Source: IGN2 sp964639955
GTDB taxonomy: Bacteria > Bacteroidota > Ignavibacteria > Ignavibacteriales > Ignavibacteriaceae
Assembly: GCA_964639955.1 (NCBI GenBank)
Contig: CAZXGJ010000005.1
Coordinates: forward strand, 1 to 64,000
Direction: 5' to 3'
Length of the DNA stretch: 64,000 nt
Part shown: positions 61,001 through 64,000 of the stretch, one piece after another
How the letters are laid out: each line of letters opens with the position of its first letter
Numbering within the stretch: the first letter of the stretch is position 1
Notes under the pieces: model-generated
What the model was told of the DNA's origin: nothing
Database searches by the model: none
Seen by the model: the letters and a program-made list of their open reading frames with translations, nothing else
Translations under genes and position numbers: made by a program

Positions 61001-61158
61001 ACATCGGTGGTTACCAGCCTGCACAAAAATGGTTAAAAGACCGCAAAGGAAGAATATTAATAGACGAAGAAATAGTACATTACCAAAAAATTATTGTTGC
61101 ATTGGTTGAGACGGATAGGATAATGAAAGAGATTGACAAAATTAAAATTATAGATTAA
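58024..61158 (+). CDS. Type IIG-like restriction-modification protein
   Basis: A 1044-residue single-chain enzyme from a TTG start. An N-terminal PD-(D/E)xK nuclease is visible as NKPDFIVMKNDIPILYIEAK (about 56-74). The adenine methylase has motif I DPAVGTGTFL (about 373-382), a Y-T-P motif GAYYTPLPIVRF and motif IV IGNPPYAG (about 495-502). A target-recognition region follows, then a C-terminal helical domain. There is no helicase, so it is shorter than LlaGI/type ISP enzymes. It should methylate one strand and cut DNA. A 28-nt palindrome is embedded in frame near codon 958. It is followed 2 bases later by a small nuclease-like gene. Confidence 0.88.
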   Translation: MQAIFEKYLHSVSAKFSHRETSEMGYRTDFEILLQGIFEKINVKRIDHDPKAKGGNKPDFIVMKNDIPILYIEAKSIGESLDKIEKSKQMERYFGYANLVLTDYVEFRFYRNGIKYNEPIKIANYDLDSRTISALPDNFEFAAKTLIDFTQSHKEPIKSGEHLAKIMGGKAQRIRDNIKDVLSKKDEKKPEILNVYNTIKKLLVHDLKEEDFADMYAQTLVYGLFVAKYHDKSPENFSRQEARDLVPASNPFLRHFFDHIVGPDFDKRLEYIVNELCEVFAHADVQHLMKQYFADDLWGKTHEGPDPVIHFYEDFLKEYDAELRKKMGAYYTPLPIVRFIVRSVDYLLQKEFNLPSGLADTSKLENGIHRVQILDPAVGTGTFLSAVIREIYLKLQNSGQIGRWTTYVHNDLLPRLHGFELMMAPYTIAHLKLSMSFKATGFKYFNRRLGIYLTNSLEEGEPQQEMFAGFGFAESIAEESKEAALIKNETPIMVVIGNPPYAGESSNASYKGNDIYKQEPSGGKLKERAGKWLNDDYVKFIRYAESMMEKTGEGIVAMITAHGYIDNPTFRGMRWQLMKSFDEIYILDLHGNANKKEKAPDGSDDKNVFDIKQGVAIFWGIKKSKLKISETKIFISHCFGSRQNKFIYLTENTISSVNWERVLPSAPNYEWVIHDEKNKRNFTNRISVTDLFIINSVGIVTARDTTTIQYTKDDVKKVIHDFMTLDNEEVRIKYKLGKDVRDWKVSLAKEDIMKNYEENKIISINYRPFDIRWTFYTGNSRGFHCMPRGGVMLHLLKDNLALVILRQVKAGDSFQHIFISSYVVESTLISNRTSEIDYVLPLYVYSEDGTKIPNLKKEIVEDIEKTVGKVTPEDILDYIYAVLHSPSYREKYKEFLKIDFPRVPYPKDKETFTQLVKFGTELRLIHLLESPKVNQFITTYPVEGDNVVEKVRFENTESRDKSRLVPTMQNIGNVYINKEQYFGNVPEIAWNFYIGGYQPAQKWLKDRKGRILIDEEIVHYQKIIVALVETDRIMKEIDKIKIID
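60896..60923. repeat. Perfect 28-nt palindrome inside the restriction-modification gene
   Basis: GTAGGGACAAGTCG is directly followed by its exact reverse complement. The palindrome adds residues ESRDKSRLVPT between blocks that look like normal protein, and the frame is kept. The sequence has the style of a dispersed palindrome rather than of codons selected for protein. Confidence 0.85.
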
Positions 61159-61160
61159 AA

Positions 61161-61619
61161 ATGAAGAAATTAAAAAAATTAAATACTGTCCTTGCCGGAG
61201 TTTCTGGGGAATATTTTGTAACTGCTGAATTATCAAAACAGGGTTATATAGCCTCAATCACTTTAAGAAATACTAAAGGTATTGATATTCTTTGTTCAAA
61301 TTCAGATTCCACCAAAACCATTGGCATTCAAGTTAAAACTAATAGCGGATCAAATCGAAATTGGATTCTTAATCAAAAAGCCGAAAATTATTTTGCCGTA
61401 AACCTCTTTTATGTGTTTGTAAATCTCAACCATAATCTCAACCATCCAGATTACTTTATAGTGCCGAGCAAAGTTGTAGCTAATTATTGTAAAAAATCAC
61501 ACAGTAAATGGTTGAACACTCCTGGAAGAAAAGGTCAAAAGCATAAGGATAATCCTATTAGATCATTTAATGATATTGAAGAATTTTATTTGAACCGCTG
61601 GGATTTATTAAACTTGTAA
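61161..61619 (+). CDS. PD-(D/E)xK nuclease-like accessory protein
   Basis: A 152-residue protein. GVSGEYFVTAELSKQGYIAS, then NTKGIDILCSN (Asp) and TIGIQVKTNSG (Gln-x-Lys in place of Glu-x-Lys) match the core of PD-(D/E)xK nucleases. The C-terminal half has ending motifs typical of this family, with FIVPSK and FYLNRWDLL. It is 2 bases from the restriction-modification gene, so it is probably an accessory defence protein or a regulator of it. The catalytic core is only tentatively assigned. Confidence 0.65.
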   Translation: MKKLKKLNTVLAGVSGEYFVTAELSKQGYIASITLRNTKGIDILCSNSDSTKTIGIQVKTNSGSNRNWILNQKAENYFAVNLFYVFVNLNHNLNHPDYFIVPSKVVANYCKKSHSKWLNTPGRKGQKHKDNPIRSFNDIEEFYLNRWDLLNL

Positions 61620-61629
61620 AAGCTGCAAA

Positions 61630-62193
61630 ATGAAAATCACAAAAACACTTTACATTAAAACCCGAGCCGAATGGCGGAACTGGCTCAGAAAGAATTATAA
61701 AAGAGAAAAAGAAATCTGGCTGGTTTTTAAAAATAAATCTTCCGGTAAAACGGGAATAACTTACGAAGATGCGGTTGAAGAAGCGTTATGCTTTGGATGG
61801 ATTGACAGCATAGTTAAAAAGGTAGAGAAAGATAGCCGTGTTCAGCGGTTCACTCCGAGAAATCCCAAAAGCTCTTACTCACAGCTAAATAAAGAAAGAC
61901 TGAAAAAATTAATCCGGAAGAAAAGAGTAATCGCATCCGTTCGAAAATCCCTTGGCGATCTGGAAAACGAAATGTTTGTTTTTCCGATGGATATCATCGA
62001 GGAAATCAGAAGGAACAAAGAAGCCTGGAAAAATTTTCAGAAATTTTCTGAGACTTATAAACGAATCCGGATTGCATTCATCGATGGTGCAAGAAAAAGA
62101 CCTGATGTTTTCAGGCAACGGCTGAATTATTTCATCAAAATGACTGAAAATAAAAAACAGTACGGTACTACCGGAATAGTAAAATATCTTTGA
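61630..62193 (+). CDS. YdeI/OmpD-associated family protein
   Basis: A 187-residue protein of the YdeI/OmpD-associated ('bacteriocin-protection') family. Motifs are FKNKSSGKTGITYEDAVEEA, LCFGWIDSIVKKVEKD, RFTPRNPKSSYSQLNKER and the C-terminal YKRIRIAFIDGARKRPD. Its biochemical role is not settled. It follows the nuclease-like gene by 10 bases on the same strand and is probably the last gene of that transcript. Confidence 0.82.
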   Translation: MKITKTLYIKTRAEWRNWLRKNYKREKEIWLVFKNKSSGKTGITYEDAVEEALCFGWIDSIVKKVEKDSRVQRFTPRNPKSSYSQLNKERLKKLIRKKRVIASVRKSLGDLENEMFVFPMDIIEEIRRNKEAWKNFQKFSETYKRIRIAFIDGARKRPDVFRQRLNYFIKMTENKKQYGTTGIVKYL

Positions 62194-62344
62194 ACAATAT
62201 CTGAAGTCACGGAATCGTTCATAACATACGTGTTACAATTTTGTTACCTCCAAAATCCAGCAGGCAATAGTTTTTACAGCATCTTTAGAAAAAGTTTCTT
62301 CTATTTTCTTTTGTTAAGTTGTCAGTTTTTTGTAATACATTACT

Positions 62345-64000
62345 CTACTTACCGGCAACCGCTGCAGTTCCTAATTCCGGCTCTTTTTCTTCTTCAGCTT
62401 GTTCAACTTTCACCTTTTCTTTAGTAAAACGAGCAAGCAAAGTATAGACGACTGGCACAACGATTAATGTTAAAAATGTTGAGAACAACATTCCACCGAC
62501 AACCACCAAACCGAGCGGACGTCTCGATTCTCCCCCGGCACCAAGACCAATTGCTATCGGTAATATTCCGAATATTGTTGAGAATGAGGTCATAAGTATT
62601 GGTCGTAACCTGATAGTTGCGGCTTCAACAACTGCCTCTTTGAAGCTGAGACCTTTTGCTTGCTGCTGGTTTGCAAACTCAACAATCAAAATTGCATTCT
62701 TAGTTACCAGACCGATTAGCATAATCAAGCCGATCTGGGAGTAAATGTTGAGGCTTTCCCCGAAAATATACAGAGTAAGTAGCGCTCCGAATACAGCAAG
62801 AGGAACGGAAAGTAAAATTGTAAAAGGATGAATGAAACTTTCGAACTGTGCCGAAAGAACTAAGAAAATAAATATCAGTGCAAGAATGAACATAAAATAA
62901 AGGGCTGAACTGGAAGACTTGTACTCAAGTGATTCGCCTGCAAAATCTCTGTTAATTTCCGGAGGAAGTTTTTCCTGAGCAATTCGGTCAAGATCATCCA
63001 ACGCCTGACCAAGCGAAACGCCGGGAACTATACTTGCAGAAATTATAGCAGAACGTACCCGGTTATAATGATTCAGTTCTTTTGGCGCAACAGTTTGCTC
63101 TATATCAACAATATTCGCAAGCTGTACTAATCCGCCACTGCTTCGGATATAAAGATTCTGAATTGCATCAGGAGTTGAACGATCTTCCGGTTTTACCTGC
63201 ATTATAACATCATATTGTTTTGTGCCGCGTTTGAAATCGCTAACGACTCTTCCCCCTAATAAAGTTTCTAATGTTGAACCGATGTCAGCAACAGATACAC
63301 CAAGTCCTGAAGCTCTTTCTCTATCAATATGAATATCAAGCTGCGGTTTGTTCAGGCGTAAATCAGTGTCAAGGTTAATCAGATAACCAAGCCGGGAAGC
63401 TTCTGCCATCATTATTTTAACTGCTTCGTTCAATTCTTCATAAGTATCTCCCTGCAATACGTATTGAACGGGGGTTAATGTCCAGTCGGCTGCTATACTC
63501 GGAGGATTAATAATAAAAGCCAATACACCGGGTATTGATAATAACTGCGGGAAAAGTTCCTGAATAATTTGCTGCTGCGATTTATCTCGCTCCCCACGAT
63601 TCTTCAAATTAAGAAATATGAAACTGTTTGTAACACTTCCCGGTCCCTCAAAACCTAAGCCGGTGGCGGTAAAAAGTCCTTCGCGTTCGGGCAGATTAAG
63701 CAAAATCTTTTCTATTTGGAGTACGTAGGAATCAGTATATTCAATAGTGGCTCCTTCAGGAGCAATAACAATTCCAAAACCAAACCCGCGATCTTCTACC
63801 GGAACAAGCTCGCTTGGGAGGATTCGAAACAAAATATAGGCACACAGTAGTGCAGCAGCAGCGCCGGTTACAGTAAGAATCCTGTGACGCAAAGCCAGCC
63901 GCACTGAACGCTCATAAACTCTATTCAATTTATCAAAGAAAGTATCGAATGAGCGTGAAGCCCATCCTTGTCCGGTTCCGTGCAGAGGTCTAAGTATTTG
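62345..64000 (-). CDS. RND-family efflux pump inner-membrane subunit, 5' truncated by window edge
   Basis: The frame is open to the end of the window, so the N-terminus is missing; 551 residues are visible. The periplasmic porter domain has FLNLKNRGERDKSQQQI and VVSDFKRGTKQYDVIMQ. The C-terminal transmembrane bundle has LIFIFLVLSAQFESFIHP, IGLIMLIGLVTKNAILIVEF, EAATIRLRPILMTSFST and the GGESRRPLGLVVVGGM loop. It would work with a membrane-fusion protein and TolC-type channel, likely encoded beyond the edge. Multidrug (HAE-1) class is likely. Confidence 0.93.
   Translation of the reverse strand, partial: QILRPLHGTGQGWASRSFDTFFDKLNRVYERSVRLALRHRILTVTGAAAALLCAYILFRILPSELVPVEDRGFGFGIVIAPEGATIEYTDSYVLQIEKILLNLPEREGLFTATGLGFEGPGSVTNSFIFLNLKNRGERDKSQQQIIQELFPQLLSIPGVLAFIINPPSIAADWTLTPVQYVLQGDTYEELNEAVKIMMAEASRLGYLINLDTDLRLNKPQLDIHIDRERASGLGVSVADIGSTLETLLGGRVVSDFKRGTKQYDVIMQVKPEDRSTPDAIQNLYIRSSGGLVQLANIVDIEQTVAPKELNHYNRVRSAIISASIVPGVSLGQALDDLDRIAQEKLPPEINRDFAGESLEYKSSSSALYFMFILALIFIFLVLSAQFESFIHPFTILLSVPLAVFGALLTLYIFGESLNIYSQIGLIMLIGLVTKNAILIVEFANQQQAKGLSFKEAVVEAATIRLRPILMTSFSTIFGILPIAIGLGAGGESRRPLGLVVVGGMLFSTFLTLIVVPVVYTLLARFTKEKVKVEQAEEEKEPELGTAAVAGK

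Overview
The window looks like chromosomal DNA of a member of the Fibrobacterota-Chlorobiota-Bacteroidota group, most likely the Ignavibacteria. Four things support this. Two secreted proteins end in a type IX secretion C-terminal domain with the NYPNPFNP motif. Promoters have the Bacteroidota form (TTG, about 19-20 nt, TAnnTTTG). TonB-linked outer-membrane proteins are present. The DNA is AT-rich, with many TTG/GTG starts. Genus-level assignment is inference. I saw no rRNA, tRNA, CRISPR array, transposase or phage gene.

Layout. 0-4.5 kb: end of an OmpA-type protein with calcium-binding repeats, a DUF1684 lipoprotein and mutS. 4.6-9.4 kb: a cluster of two ATP-grasp proteins, a YbdK-type carboxylate-amine ligase and a class I glutamine amidotransferase, which looks like a pathway for an unknown amide or peptide-like metabolite. 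Its gaps are filled with palindromic repeats and two small nuclease genes (GIY-YIG and DUF559) that sit between repeats. 10.1-15.9 kb: a very large GH13 protein and a secreted sugar dehydrogenase. 16-22.4 kb: a reverse-strand run of ABC transporter, 3-hydroxyacyl-CoA dehydrogenase, acetate kinase, SDR and FAD-dehydrogenase genes. 22.5-31.7 kb: secreted BNR-repeat protein, RecQ, DUF4296 lipoprotein, rhomboid protease, pgk and gap. 32-38.8 kb: ferritin, a rhodanese and nuoABCDE-hicAB-nuoF. 38.9-50.9 kb: membrane glycosyltransferase, putative barrel protein, anti-sigma-like ATPase, mdh, rplU-rpmA, a PhoBR-like pair, dxs, xseAB. 50.9-57 kb: TonB receptor and two transsulfuration enzymes. 57-62.2 kb: HicAB, a single-chain type IIG restriction-modification protein and a small nuclease-like protein. 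The window ends in an RND efflux pump gene.

Most genes are core metabolism (glycolysis, complex I, malate dehydrogenase, isoprenoid precursor synthesis, transsulfuration, mismatch repair). The unusual content falls into three classes: the amidoligase cluster; palindromic repeats that abut or enter coding regions; and two places where an accessory gene (rhodanese, HicAB) lies between an intact core gene (nuoF, cystathionine beta-synthase) and a second copy of about 120-130 bp of the same gene's end. The latter two look like the same kind of insertion event, in which the incoming DNA restored the gene end and left the old end as a scar.
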